Numbered from the stretch's first letter, positions 50,845 to 59,680 are shown. The stretch: DNA of 64,000 bases from an uncultured Oscillospiraceae bacterium (GCA_934591845.1 CAKTPO010000006.1:1-64000); one strand, 5' to 3'. Notes: generated from the letters alone by a model not told the origin. Numbers and translations: made by a program.

Positions 50845-51717
50845 CTACGGAAGAGGAATCTCATACCTTTGATAGGCATGATACTTTTTGATCAGAGGAT
50901 GGATATCGGAAAATACATCCTGAATTCCCAGAGACAGATAGCAGCCCTCCTCCGGCAGCTCTCCTGCCAGAGGGATCCGAATCTCCGTGGTATCATTCAT
51001 CTTCAAGGAATATCCGTCTCCCAAATCCAAAAGGATGCTGTCGGCAGATGAAATCTGAATTGGGTTCTTTTCCGCATCAAGGATCATGCAGTCAACGATT
51101 TTCAGCGTGCCGGCCGCCATACCTCCTTTTTGGGTGCATGTGACCTTCAGGGCGTCCCCGTCCGTTTCCACAGAGAAGTCCACGCCCCAGTCTTCCCGGG
51201 TAACGGAGAGACCGGTTTCCGTATCCACGAAATCCGAGATCACAGAGGTCTCCCCCAGGTGATCGTATACCGCCAGATAGGTCACCGGGTATTGTTCCCC
51301 ATCCGGGGCTTCCAGCAGATCCTCCACAAGAAGCAGGGAATAGTCCGGATAGTGGAAGGTTTCATTGTTCAGGCCATGATAGGAGGTTTGCGATCGAACG
51401 CAAAACCCGTTTTTCGCATCCCGGCTGCAGAAATACCGCAGCGTCTCCGGGTCCAACAGGCCCTGACGGATCGCATCCTCCAGGGGAAGCTGCTTTCCGT
51501 CCAGGGAAACCGCAACATTCTCAACGCCCTGGAAGCATATACCATTATTAAAAACGCTGCGGATCTCCGAGTCCTCCAACTGGGTGAAGGCATCCCCGTT
51601 TTCCGTTACCGTCAGCTGTAATTGGGGGCCGCTGTCTGCCGCATTGCCCTGCTTCCCGCAGGCGCACAGCGCAAGGGCCATCACCACTGCCAGAAAAGCA
51701 ACCAATTTTTTTCGCAT
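50845..51717 (-). CDS. Predicted lipoprotein, function unknown
   Basis: 290-aa protein. Signal peptide MRKKLVAFLAVVMALAL then CACGKQG; lipobox LCAC with the lipidated Cys at about residue 20. The rest is soluble and strand-rich (VENVAVSLDGKQLPLEDAIR; TYLAVYDHLGETSVISDFVD). I recognise no named domain. ATG 51717 is six bases after GGGAGG; the ATG two codons before sits too close to that box. It is the first gene past the rsmI terminator, in a region that looks accessory. Confidence 0.75.
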   Translation of the reverse strand: MRKKLVAFLAVVMALALCACGKQGNAADSGPQLQLTVTENGDAFTQLEDSEIRSVFNNGICFQGVENVAVSLDGKQLPLEDAIRQGLLDPETLRYFCSRDAKNGFCVRSQTSYHGLNNETFHYPDYSLLLVEDLLEAPDGEQYPVTYLAVYDHLGETSVISDFVDTETGLSVTREDWGVDFSVETDGDALKVTCTQKGGMAAGTLKIVDCMILDAEKNPIQISSADSILLDLGDGYSLKMNDTTEIRIPLAGELPEEGCYLSLGIQDVFSDIHPLIKKYHAYQRYEIPLP

Positions 51718-51763
51718 TGTCATCCTCCCTTTTGTGCAAGTGCGCAGCAAGAAAACTGAAGAC

Positions 51764-51889
51764 TCATCCGGAAATTTCTCCTACAACGCGTCCATTTTCA
51801 AAGTAACAATCGAAGGACATATACAGCTTTGGTGTCCCATTTGCATTAAATATCAGCCCATGATGTATACCTGTTGTAGATTCACTCAT
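51764..51889 (-). CDS. Possible small protein (41 aa)
   Basis: Short frame starting MSESTTGIHHGLIFNANGTP and ending GRVVGEISG. No ribosome binding site precedes ATG 51889. It begins nine bases after the stop of the next frame upstream, so it may be part of one decayed gene with it. Not recognised. Confidence 0.25.
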   Translation of the reverse strand: MSESTTGIHHGLIFNANGTPKLYMSFDCYFENGRVVGEISG

Positions 51890-51898
51890 TCTGACAAT

Positions 51899-52132
51899 TT
51901 AGTTGCCACTGCTGGCACTGAGACTACCATAGCTGGTAAAATATCCGGTTTTATTCTGGTGAATAATAAAGCCAATATTAGAAACGGAGATCGTTCCAGA
52001 TACAGCAGTGCAAGTCATCGTAAAGGTTGCGCTACCAATAATATCTGACCCTATCTGAGATGAACTAGGCCCTGCACTGCTTATTGTATAGCCGGAAAAG
52101 CCTTTTGTTACCACAACATTTCCACTTCGCAT
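51899..52132 (-). CDS. Possible secreted-protein fragment (77 aa)
   Basis: A frame with strand-like, Ser/Thr/Gly-rich sequence (IGSATFTMTCTAVSGTISVS) typical of secreted beta proteins but without a signal peptide; the frame continues about ten codons upstream to a TGA with no start. A good minus-strand promoter lies at 52223-52251. It looks like a remnant of a secreted protein, perhaps of the same general kind as the product of 53016-53492, though no clear similarity was seen. Confidence 0.35.
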   Translation of the reverse strand: MRSGNVVVTKGFSGYTISSAGPSSSQIGSDIIGSATFTMTCTAVSGTISVSNIGFIIHQNKTGYFTSYGSLSASSGN

Positions 52133-52222
52133 AACAGTAAGCCCAAGTGTCTCCTTTTCGGATACAGACCGTTTGATTCATTTTCAGACCAGATACAACT
52201 CGCGCTCCATATCCTTACACTA

Positions 52223-52289
52223 TATATATCAGATTTTTATATATATGTCAATGCTATATATTGACAAAATAAAATTAATTATTTATTAT
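52223..52289. promoter_or_regulatory. Divergent promoters around a symmetric operator
   Basis: Minus strand: TTGACA (52246-52251), 17 bases, TATATA (52223-52228). Plus strand: TTGACA (52261-52266), 17 bases, TATTAT (52284-52289). The two -35 boxes form a perfect inverted repeat, TGTCAAT-n7-ATTGACA (52246-52266). A second palindrome ACATATGT lies at 52290-52297. The PadR protein encoded just downstream is the likely binder. Confidence 0.75.
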
Positions 52290-52309
52290 ACATATGTTAG
52301 GAGGTAGAA

Positions 52310-52657
52310 ATGGAAGACAAATTAGGACACGATTTTGCATCCTATTTCAAACGGGCAATCAATCCGCTGATGGTGCTGTCGCTTTTGCAAAACCGCAAAA
52401 TGTATGGGTATGAGATTACCCAGGAAATCAACATCCGAACGCAAAAGAAACTTTCCATTGCCGTTTTGTATCCGGTTCTCTATCGACTGGAAGAGCAAGG
52501 CTATATTCGCATTGCGGATACCGTGGTTGAAAATGGACGTGCAAGAAATTACTATATCACAACTGAGGCAGGGACAGACTACCTTCATCGCGTCTACCGC
52601 GATTATCTGGAGCTCTCCGCGCTGTTTCAGGATGTTATTGAAGGAGAACACTCATGA
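52310..52657 (+). CDS. PadR-family transcriptional regulator
   Basis: 115-aa winged-helix regulator. It shows PLMVLSLLQNRKMYGYEITQ, YPVLYRLEEQGYI and GRARNYYITTEAG, which are PadR marks. Such proteins usually repress their own operon and adjacent genes and respond to small toxic or envelope-active compounds. AGGAGG precedes the ATG. It overlaps the next gene by four bases. Confidence 0.93.
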   Translation: MEDKLGHDFASYFKRAINPLMVLSLLQNRKMYGYEITQEINIRTQKKLSIAVLYPVLYRLEEQGYIRIADTVVENGRARNYYITTEAGTDYLHRVYRDYLELSALFQDVIEGEHS

Positions 52658-53013
52658 ACAATCCCGTTGTAAAGCTTTTTTGCAAAAAAGTTGGCAAAAG
52701 GCTGCGGTGCATGCCGAACACCAAACAGGCGCTCTTACAGGGACTAATCGATGAACTATCGGAAAGGCCACACCCCGATACCGCCTCCATCGCCGCTATA
52801 GAATCGAACATAGGCACAGTCGATCAGGTTGCGGAGGCTCTTCAGGCAACCGTACCCCCAGAGGAAATGCCGCGCGTCGCAATCAGGAATCGGCAGCGAA
52901 CGATCCTAATCGTAGGTGCTATCATTCTTTTTTCCTTGCTCATGCTCTTTCTTGCAATTTTTATCTTTTACAATGGTCCATTCTACGTTGTCGAAACAAT
53001 TCAGGAGGCATAA
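52654..53013 (+). CDS. Small membrane protein of the PadR operon
   Basis: 119-aa protein: a cytoplasmic part of about 80 residues (LLQGLIDELSERPHPDTASI; NIGTVDQVAEALQATVPPEE) and one membrane segment (ILIVGAIILFSLLMLFLAIF). It resembles the DUF1700-like or related small membrane proteins encoded after PadR genes in many Firmicutes. The function is unknown; a sensing or anchoring role next to PadR is inferred from context. Confidence 0.75.
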   Translation: MNNPVVKLFCKKVGKRLRCMPNTKQALLQGLIDELSERPHPDTASIAAIESNIGTVDQVAEALQATVPPEEMPRVAIRNRQRTILIVGAIILFSLLMLFLAIFIFYNGPFYVVETIQEA

Positions 53014-53015
53014 TC

Positions 53016-53492
53016 ATGACTATGAAAAAAAGGCTTTTTTCTGTGTTCTTTACTCTGTTACTTACTTTTACCTGCGCAATCCCTTCAGTTTTTGCTTCTG
53101 AATATTCTAATATTAGGCAATCCAATGAAGGAATTGTCTTTTTACAGGATGGAAGCTATATTATTTCTACCATTCAGGAAAATTCATGTATTTCTCTCTA
53201 CGCTACTACACACACCAAAAGTGGCAGCAAAACCAGCACAGTATACTCTGCCAGCGGGAGTCCTTTGTACTCCATTACCGTGCACGGTGTTTTTTCATAC
53301 AACGGGAGCTCCGCATCTGCAATAAGTGCTTCATATTCCTACACCGATGAATCTCCATTATGGAGTTTTTCGAATGGTTCATCCTCTTTCTCTGGTGCGA
53401 CCGCTACCGCATCCGGGACATTTAAATCCGGGCAAATTACAAAAACATTACGCGCAGTGCTGTCCTGTTCCGCAAATGGAACGCTCTCATAA
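53016..53492 (+). CDS. Secreted protein, function unknown
   Basis: 158-aa protein. Signal peptide MTMKKRLFSVFFTLLLTFTC with a likely cut at VFA-SEYS near residue 29. The mature part is Ser/Thr/Tyr/Gly-rich and strand-like (SPLYSITVHGVFSYNGSSAS; SGTFKSGQITKTLRAVLSCS). AGGAGG lies seven bases before the ATG. Last gene of the PadR operon. This region is less GC-rich than the core genes around it, which suggests later arrival. Confidence 0.75.
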   Translation: MTMKKRLFSVFFTLLLTFTCAIPSVFASEYSNIRQSNEGIVFLQDGSYIISTIQENSCISLYATTHTKSGSKTSTVYSASGSPLYSITVHGVFSYNGSSASAISASYSYTDESPLWSFSNGSSSFSGATATASGTFKSGQITKTLRAVLSCSANGTLS

Positions 53493-53545
53493 ATGCCAAT
53501 CACACTGATTGGATTTTCTCTTCGGTTAGCGCAGGCCTTTTCCAA

Positions 53546-53581
53546 GCTAAACCATTATGTTCATACAAAAACAGGTTTAGC
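53546..53581. other. Inverted repeat after the PadR operon
   Basis: gctaaacc (53546-53553) and ggtttagc (53574-53581) are perfect arms 20 bases apart. It may end the PadR operon transcript; no T-run is present. The gap 53493-53795 otherwise holds the rsmI remnant, a foldback element and a terminator. Confidence 0.5.
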
Positions 53582-53610
53582 GTAATGTCTTTCTTAAAAG
53601 AACTCCATCA

Positions 53611-53663
53611 AGCAGACCGTTGCCGAGGAATATAGTTTACGCCTGGCGCTGGAAGAAGAATAA
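53611..53663 (+). pseudogene. Degenerate copy of the rsmI 3' end
   Basis: The sequence reads KQTVAEEYSLRLALEEE then stop, against KQTATELGLPKNTVYALALE-ED at the end of RsmI. At DNA level gtttacg-cctggcgctggaag is shared (50656-50677 and 53635-53655, one base missing) and cagaccg marks the left side of both; 14 bases are lost between them. It looks like a second end of rsmI left when the segment between was inserted or rearranged. Confidence 0.65.
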
Positions 53664-53672
53664 CTCTGGAAG

Positions 53673-53740
53673 CTCTGATTAAATCGGCAAGAGCTGACGG
53701 CAAAAGATTCGCCGCTCAGCCGCAGACGGTTTATTCAGAG
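53673..53740. repeat. Foldback (MITE-like) element
   Basis: Terminal arms CTCTGATTAAATCG (53673-53686) and CGGTTTATTCAGAG (53727-53740) match at 12 of 14 positions as inverted repeat. Inside, GCTGACGGC and GCCGCTCAGC form a second stem. The right arm is repeated in opposite orientation at 59655-59668, beyond the Fic and ABC genes. Confidence 0.6.
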
Positions 53741-53751
53741 TTTCCCTCTAT

Positions 53752-53797
53752 AAAAAAGCACCGGAAAACCGAATGTTCGGCTTCCCGGTGCTTTTTT
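53752..53797. terminator. Bidirectional terminator beside fic
   Basis: aaaaaagcaccgg pairs with ccggtgctttttt around an imperfect inner stem. A-run and T-run flank it, so it works on both strands. The fic stop codon (53796-53798) lies in its plus-strand T-run. Confidence 0.88.
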
Positions 53798-53803
53798 ATA
53801 ATT
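53782..53803 (+). repeat. Direct repeat flanking fic, left copy
   Basis: ttcccggtgc followed by T6 and ataatt. The right copy is at 54489-54509 with one T fewer. The left copy includes the fic stop codon and the terminator arm. Confidence 0.75.
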
Positions 53804-54401
53804 GATTTATTTTGAAGGTAGTGTAGCCTTCATAATAGTAGCTATGATCGATACCCTTCATGTAGATTTCCCGGCTCTGTGTATCATCCGTCAGAGCCGC
53901 TTTCAGCACCACCTTGATTTCCGTATCCCGGATGGGGCTGCGCTCCATGGCAAGCAGATAATCCTCTTTATCTACCAGACTCCAATCCACCACCTGGCCA
54001 ATGCTCTTTTTCAGCATCTGATCCAGCCAAATACGGGTGCTGCGACCGTTTCCCTCCCGAAAGGGGTGGGCGATGTTCATTTCCACATACTTTTCTACGA
54101 TTTCCTCAAAGGTAGACTGGGGCATTTTTTCCACATTTCCCAAAGCCACTTCCAGATACATTAGTGGAGCGAAACGGAAATTGCCCTTTGCCAGATTGAC
54201 CGTCCGCAGTTCCCCGGCAAAATCGTAAATATCCTCAAAAAGGTTTTTGTGGATGATTTTAAGAGCGTTCCAGGTTCCGGCGGGAAGCCGATCCAGGGTG
54301 CCACTTTCAAAAAGCCACAGGGCCTTCTTCTTACTGATTTTTTCTTCCTCCCGGGCAAGCTCCGCAGAATCGGTGATGCCCAATTTATTTTCAAGTGCCA
54401 T
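53796..54401 (-). CDS. fic: Fic-family AMP-transferase, class III type
   Basis: 201-aa Fic protein. The catalytic loop [10 protein letters not shown] is complete at about residues 112-121. The C-terminus carries SYYYEG, which fits the inhibitory motif (S/T)xxxE(G/N) of class III Fic proteins, where the Glu blocks ATP in the same chain. It resembles the small single-domain Fic proteins such as that of Neisseria. It should AMPylate a target, perhaps a gyrase-like subunit, when inhibition is relieved. The gene is solitary with its own promoter and is flanked by a 21-base direct repeat. Confidence 0.9.
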   Translation of the reverse strand: MALENKLGITDSAELAREEEKISKKKALWLFESGTLDRLPAGTWNALKIIHKNLFEDIYDFAGELRTVNLAKGNFRFAPLMYLEVALGNVEKMPQSTFEEIVEKYVEMNIAHPFREGNGRSTRIWLDQMLKKSIGQVVDWSLVDKEDYLLAMERSPIRDTEIKVVLKAALTDDTQSREIYMKGIDHSYYYEGYTTFKINQL

Positions 54402-54438
54402 CCGGTTGTTCCATCCTGTTACCCTAGAATTTATAAAA

Positions 54439-54467
54439 ATTATACCCTATATCCTCAGCAAAATCAA
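54439..54467 (-). promoter_or_regulatory. fic promoter
   Basis: Minus strand TTGATT (54462-54467), 17-base spacer, TATAAT (54439-54444). Confidence 0.78.
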
Positions 54468-54488
54468 CATTTTTGTAGCCGGTCTTTT

Positions 54489-54509
54489 TTCCCGGTGCTT
54501 TTTATAATT
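54489..54509 (+). repeat. Direct repeat flanking fic, right copy
   Basis: ttcccggtgc, T5, ataatt; nearly identical to 53782-53803. It lies just upstream of the fic promoter and downstream of the ABC permease gene, where a terminator arm would be expected but its partner arm is missing. Confidence 0.75.
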
Positions 54510-54569
54510 CTTTTCTTTTGAATATGATTGGATTGGATATGCGGCCCTCTGCTTTTTCGTTGTTGGGTT

Positions 54570-57212
54570 TTATTGGGCATCTCTTAACTGCTCTACAATG
54601 CTGCATCTGGCAGTGTGATCATACATAACAACGGGAATCAGCCATCCCAGCAGCGCAAAAATCGGTATGGCAAGCAAAACAGGAACGATTGTAAACCTTG
54701 CGCTGAAGAACCAGAACATCTGCTCCAGGAGATCACCAAGCAGAGGATTCAGCACGAAAGAAAGAACAAGTGCTGCGGCGGCGGAACTGAGTGCATAAAA
54801 CAGTCCCTCGTAAATCAGCATGGCTCTTAACTGTTTGTTGGTCATACCCACTGCCTGTAATACCGCAAATTCTCTTTTTCGAGAAAGGATTCCCGTCATA
54901 ATGGCATTGAAGAAGTTGAGAATACCTACAAGCCCAATGATGGCGCAGAGCAGGCCGCCCAGCAGCAGGAACAAATCCTGATAGCTTTTAAATTCTGCAC
55001 GGAGGGTGGTCTTGCTTTCGTACATCAGCGGCGATAAATCATTGGCTGTAAGCTCCGCCAGGTAGCGTTCCGCGGCATCTTCGGCAGCAGTGTCCGGGGT
55101 ATCGAACAGCCAGAATAAGGGGACCGGCTCTTGTTGACTGTCCCGCGCCAGTGTTGTCACAGGCAGAAGAAAACGGTGTCCAAAGGTACCATATCGGTAA
55201 CTCATGGAGTGGGGGATCGTCACATAAGCGCAGACGGTATAGTTTACATCACGGCTTTGGGAAACGTAGTATTGCAGAAATTCTTGGGGTGTGGATTCTT
55301 CACATTTTTTGCCCGTTCGGCTGTCGATGTAATAGCCAGCCTCCACATAGCTGATGGTCTGTGTAGAGCCGATACGCGGGTATTGTTCCGAAATGGACAC
55401 CTTGCCGTAATCGTCCGTATAAACAGCCATGGCAATTGCATTGCTGCCTTCCTGAAACAAAGGAGCCAGATCACCCTCTACAACCGTCAGCTTTTCAAAC
55501 AGGCTTTCGTCCAATCCCTCAATTTGGGCTTCAGCACCAACCAGCTCTCCCCGGCGGGCCGTCATGGCCAGTTCCGATTCCAGCGTCTCCGAGAAACCGA
55601 ATCTGGAACGCTCTGTACGCCATGCTTCTTCTGTTATCCAATATTTGGAGCCTAGCAATTGATAGCCGCATCCTGAAAGAGATGACCGTGTATTTGCTTT
55701 TATTTGCTCTATCTGCTCCTGAGAAATATAGCTTTCGGAGCGATTGTACCGAAAATAGTCCGTCGAGCTGACGATAAAGTCCGCACAGGTCTGCTTGGCC
55801 AGATACTTTTCCATATCAAAGCCCCCGGTAAAAGTAACCAGGATATTGAGAAGTACCACAGAAAGAGAAAGAGAGATCACCACAAGAACCGTTTTTCTTT
55901 TATTGCGCCCCAGATTGGCAAATGCCATCTGATATACTTTTGCGCCACGGGTGGTACGGTGTTTCTTTTTACTTTTTACAGTTTCCGTATACTTTGTTGC
56001 TTCCACCGGAGAGACCTTTGAAGCGATTTTCCCCGGACGGGCGCAGGAGAGCATCACTGTAAGGAGCGCAAACAGCGCAGAAGCAAGGAAAATGAGCGGT
56101 GAAGTGCTGACGGTAGAAACGCCGGCACCAAAAGTGGTCCGTGCCATTACGACTGGTGTCAGTAACGCACCGACACCGTATCCCAACAGCAGTCCGGCGG
56201 GAATGCCTGCAACACACAAAAACAGTGCCTGCAGGCTTATAATGCGTTTCAGCTGCCGGGGGGTGACACCGATGGTTTTCAGCAAACCATAAAATCGAAT
56301 ATCCCCGGTAACGGAAATCTGAAAAATGTTGTAGATGATGAGATACCCTGTGAAAATCACCAGCGCAAGGAAAGCGACAATCGCCAGGAGGGTTGCTGCA
56401 TCCATGCTTTCACCAAGCTGAGAAGATGTATAGCCCCAGTTTACACCGATGCGTACAAGCTCCCCTTCCCCCGTTTCGTCCCAGGCATATCCCAAGTCCT
56501 GATCCACCTGCTCCATCTGTCCCCGGATGTTGATGCCGGATGCCAGCATCACATTCAGATCAACACGAAACGGTTCCAGTCCCTTGGACAGGGCTTCGGT
56601 TTCGATTTCCTTTGCGTATTCTTCGCTGATATTGATATAGTGAACAGGACTGATGTCATCATATTCCCACCAGCCAACCAGGGTAAACCGATCTGTTTTC
56701 TCATAAGGCATTGCGGATAAAGAACCCACCGTATAAGTCAGTTCAATTTCCGCACCCAATTCAGGCGCAACACCCAACAGCTTTAAGGCATAGGTATCCA
56801 TGGTGATTTCCTTTTTTCCTTGCGGTTTATGGCCCACGGTTGGTGCCGCAAAACTCCATTCGGTGCAATTGTCATCCATGAAGCTGACCTCCGCTGGGGC
56901 TTTCGCAAAAATCCCACTGTCCATATATCCAATGGTTATGCGTTTGCCGGTGGCTTTTACGTTTGGGTGGGCTGATATATTCTTGATCTGTTCTTCGGTC
57001 ACTTCCTTAAAGGTTCCGTGGCAGTAACCGCCAACCTGACGGAACGTATACATTTGATAACTGGAATTCATGGACATGACGATGGTAAACAGCGAGGTAA
57101 ACAGCAGCGCAGTCAGGGCAATGGCGATGATTGCGATCATGTTGCGTTTCCGGGATGCCCATAAAAAACGCCAACTTAGTTTCCGGATACATTTTCTGTT
57201 TTTGACATTCAT
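54570..57212 (-). CDS. ABC transporter permease, FtsX family
   Basis: 880-aa membrane protein. One membrane segment near the N-terminus (MIAIIAIALTALLFTSLFTI), an extracytoplasmic domain of about 190 residues, three segments with FtsX motifs near residues 270-390, a second large outer domain, and three segments at the end. Such duplicated FtsX permeases pair with a LolD-type ATPase and take part in antimicrobial-peptide defence or envelope upkeep. ATG 57212 is eight bases after AGGAGG. It lies 15 bases after the ATPase gene. Confidence 0.9.
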   Translation of the reverse strand: MNVKNRKCIRKLSWRFLWASRKRNMIAIIAIALTALLFTSLFTIVMSMNSSYQMYTFRQVGGYCHGTFKEVTEEQIKNISAHPNVKATGKRITIGYMDSGIFAKAPAEVSFMDDNCTEWSFAAPTVGHKPQGKKEITMDTYALKLLGVAPELGAEIELTYTVGSLSAMPYEKTDRFTLVGWWEYDDISPVHYINISEEYAKEIETEALSKGLEPFRVDLNVMLASGINIRGQMEQVDQDLGYAWDETGEGELVRIGVNWGYTSSQLGESMDAATLLAIVAFLALVIFTGYLIIYNIFQISVTGDIRFYGLLKTIGVTPRQLKRIISLQALFLCVAGIPAGLLLGYGVGALLTPVVMARTTFGAGVSTVSTSPLIFLASALFALLTVMLSCARPGKIASKVSPVEATKYTETVKSKKKHRTTRGAKVYQMAFANLGRNKRKTVLVVISLSLSVVLLNILVTFTGGFDMEKYLAKQTCADFIVSSTDYFRYNRSESYISQEQIEQIKANTRSSLSGCGYQLLGSKYWITEEAWRTERSRFGFSETLESELAMTARRGELVGAEAQIEGLDESLFEKLTVVEGDLAPLFQEGSNAIAMAVYTDDYGKVSISEQYPRIGSTQTISYVEAGYYIDSRTGKKCEESTPQEFLQYYVSQSRDVNYTVCAYVTIPHSMSYRYGTFGHRFLLPVTTLARDSQQEPVPLFWLFDTPDTAAEDAAERYLAELTANDLSPLMYESKTTLRAEFKSYQDLFLLLGGLLCAIIGLVGILNFFNAIMTGILSRKREFAVLQAVGMTNKQLRAMLIYEGLFYALSSAAAALVLSFVLNPLLGDLLEQMFWFFSARFTIVPVLLAIPIFALLGWLIPVVMYDHTARCSIVEQLRDAQ

Positions 57213-57227
57213 CTTCGCCACCTCCTG

Positions 57228-57899
<672 letters not shown>

Positions 57900-57916
57900 A
57901 AACGGGTACCTCCATG

Positions 57917-57966
57917 AAAAAAATCTGTATGGATACAAAGAAATCCTCCTTTGATACATACAGATT
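57917..57966 (-). terminator. Terminator/attenuator before the ABC genes
   Basis: Minus strand AATCTGTATG and CATACAGATT (10-bp perfect arms) with additional inner pairs (TATCAAAG/CTTTGTAT), followed by a run of seven T. The loop holds AGGAGG and a TTG start in frame with the ATPase gene. It lies between the two-component genes and the ABC genes, so it either ends the first operon or works as an attenuator. Confidence 0.7.
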
Positions 57967-57986
57967 ATGGCATAGGATTCTTTCCA

Positions 57987-58007
57987 CATTCTTTCCGGCG
58001 GGAAATG
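57987..58007. promoter_or_regulatory. Imperfect palindrome before the ABC genes
   Basis: CATTCTTTCC-ggc-GGGAAATG forms an imperfect inverted repeat in the 136-base gap after the kinase gene. It could be a response-regulator site; the promoter for the ABC genes was not clearly identified. Confidence 0.35.
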
Positions 58008-58035
58008 AATTCTAACAGTTTTGAAAGAATGGATG

Positions 58036-58935
58036 CTATTTCGGCAGAAACACGGAAAAAGTGCTTCCTTTTCCGGGAATGGAAGAAACCTTGATATAGC
58101 CGCCCTCGCAAGAAATGATTTGCCGTGCTAAATACAAGCCGATTCCAACGCCCTCCTGTTCCCCCGCATTCTTTGAACGATAAAACCGGGTAAAGATTTT
58201 GGCTCGTTCACTTTCCGGGATGCCAGGGCCGGTATCCGATATATCGATTCTCGCAAACATTTCATAGCTTACAGCAGAAATCGTGATCACGCCTTGCTCT
58301 GTATACTTGATGGCATTGTCTACCACATTCGCCAGTGCTTCTGCTGTCCATTTCATATCAAATATCGCAGTAGTATCTGTATCATGCAGTTGCAAAGACA
58401 GTCCTTTTCTGGCAGCTTTGGCAGCATATTGTTCCGCAATTCCCCCAAGTAGTGGCTGTAATGCCGTGGGCTGCGGTGACAGAGAAAGAATCCCATTCTC
58501 CAATCGGGACAGCTTTACAAGCGAATCAATCAAAAATCGTAATTTTTCCGTCTGATTATATAGAGCATCCACATTTGCCTTTGCCGATGGGGGAAGATCT
58601 TCTTCCATCAAAAGTTCACTGTATAACAGCAGGTTTGCAATCGGCGTTTTTGTCTGATGGGAAATATCCGCAATCAGGGATTTGATTCTATCCTTTTCCT
58701 GGGCCACATTCCGTGAAGAAGTTTCTGCCGCGGAAAGGTAATGCGCAAACTTCGTTTCCAATGCAGAAAGTTTGCTTTCATCAAAACCGCTTTCAGAAAA
58801 GGAGCCGGCCATGGCGGCATCCAACATTTTCTCGATTGCTTCCATGGTTTTTCTGACTTTTCTGCGATTCCAAAATACAGTAGCCGCCGCTGCCAGAAAA
58901 CACAGCAGCATGACAGCAATTCCCATCTCATTCAT
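58036..58935 (-). CDS. Sensor histidine kinase
   Basis: 299-aa kinase with one N-terminal membrane segment (GIAVMLLCFLAAAATVFW) and practically no outer domain, so it probably senses through the membrane or through the transporter. The H-box DISHQTKTPIANLLLYSELL is near residue 91, followed by N-box NVVDNAIKYTE, DTGPGIPE and GVGIGLYLARQI. It overlaps the regulator gene by eight bases. Small kinases of this build often work with FtsX-type ABC transporters. Confidence 0.93.
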   Translation of the reverse strand: MNEMGIAVMLLCFLAAAATVFWNRRKVRKTMEAIEKMLDAAMAGSFSESGFDESKLSALETKFAHYLSAAETSSRNVAQEKDRIKSLIADISHQTKTPIANLLLYSELLMEEDLPPSAKANVDALYNQTEKLRFLIDSLVKLSRLENGILSLSPQPTALQPLLGGIAEQYAAKAARKGLSLQLHDTDTTAIFDMKWTAEALANVVDNAIKYTEQGVITISAVSYEMFARIDISDTGPGIPESERAKIFTRFYRSKNAGEQEGVGIGLYLARQIISCEGGYIKVSSIPGKGSTFSVFLPK

Positions 58936-59605
58936 CGTTCTTTACCCAGCTATACCCGATTCCATAAACCGTCTTGATATATTCCTGTGCGCCAAGTTTG
59001 TCTCTCAAACGCTTGATCGTAACTGACAAAGCGTTTTCATCCACATATTCTGCACCGTCTGTCCAAATCCGGTCTACAAGGTCTCCACGGGTCATGGTCC
59101 GGCCTCGGTTTTCCACAAGCAAGCGCAGTAATTTTTGCTCTGTTTTGCTCAGTTCCACCTTGGCTGCCCCTACATAAAAGGTCATGGTTCCAAAGTCAAA
59201 GGAAAAATGGTCGATCTGAATCGGTGTGTTTTTATGGATGGTCATTTTCTTTCGCAGTTGGGTATTGACCCTTGCCCGCAAAACCGAAAGAGAAAAGGGC
59301 TTGGTAATGTAGTCGTCAGCCCCTCGTTCCAATCCGTCTACGATGTCCAGATCGGTGTCATTGGCAGTCAGCAGAATAACGGGAATACCGGGTGTGTTTT
59401 CCTTGACCTCCCGGAGCAGTTCAAGCCCACTGCCATCCGGCAGATTGATATCCAACAAAATCAAGGATACTCCGCCGAAAAGCAGCTGCTCTTTCGCCGT
59501 TTTCAGGTCCTGGCAGGAAATGATCTGCCGATTCTCTGCTTTGAGTGCTTTGCATAAGCCCTGATTCAAACCAATATCATCTTCAACGATCAATAATTGC
59601 TCCAT
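58928..59605 (-). CDS. OmpR-family response regulator
   Basis: 225-aa regulator: receiver domain with VEDD at the start, phosphorylated Asp in LILLDINLPDGSG (about residue 52) and KPFS; winged-helix domain from about 125 (VELSKTEQKLLRLLVENRGR; DENALSVTIKRLRDKLG). ATG 59605 is preferred; a GTG three codons upstream is possible. First gene of the two-component operon, upstream of the kinase and the ABC genes. Confidence 0.94.
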   Translation of the reverse strand: MEQLLIVEDDIGLNQGLCKALKAENRQIISCQDLKTAKEQLLFGGVSLILLDINLPDGSGLELLREVKENTPGIPVILLTANDTDLDIVDGLERGADDYITKPFSLSVLRARVNTQLRKKMTIHKNTPIQIDHFSFDFGTMTFYVGAAKVELSKTEQKLLRLLVENRGRTMTRGDLVDRIWTDGAEYVDENALSVTIKRLRDKLGAQEYIKTVYGIGYSWVKNDE

Positions 59606-59651
59606 CTGTCTCACGCCCCGTTACGCAAAGGTCATTGTCGTTTCTCTATAG

Positions 59652-59668
59652 AAACTCTGAATAAATCG
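59652..59668 (+). repeat. Lone copy of the foldback-element arm
   Basis: AAACTCTGAATAAATCG matches the inverse of the right arm at 53727-53743 (16 of 17). Together the two copies face each other across 5.9 kb. Confidence 0.6.
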
Positions 59669-59680
59669 TATTTTCTGACG

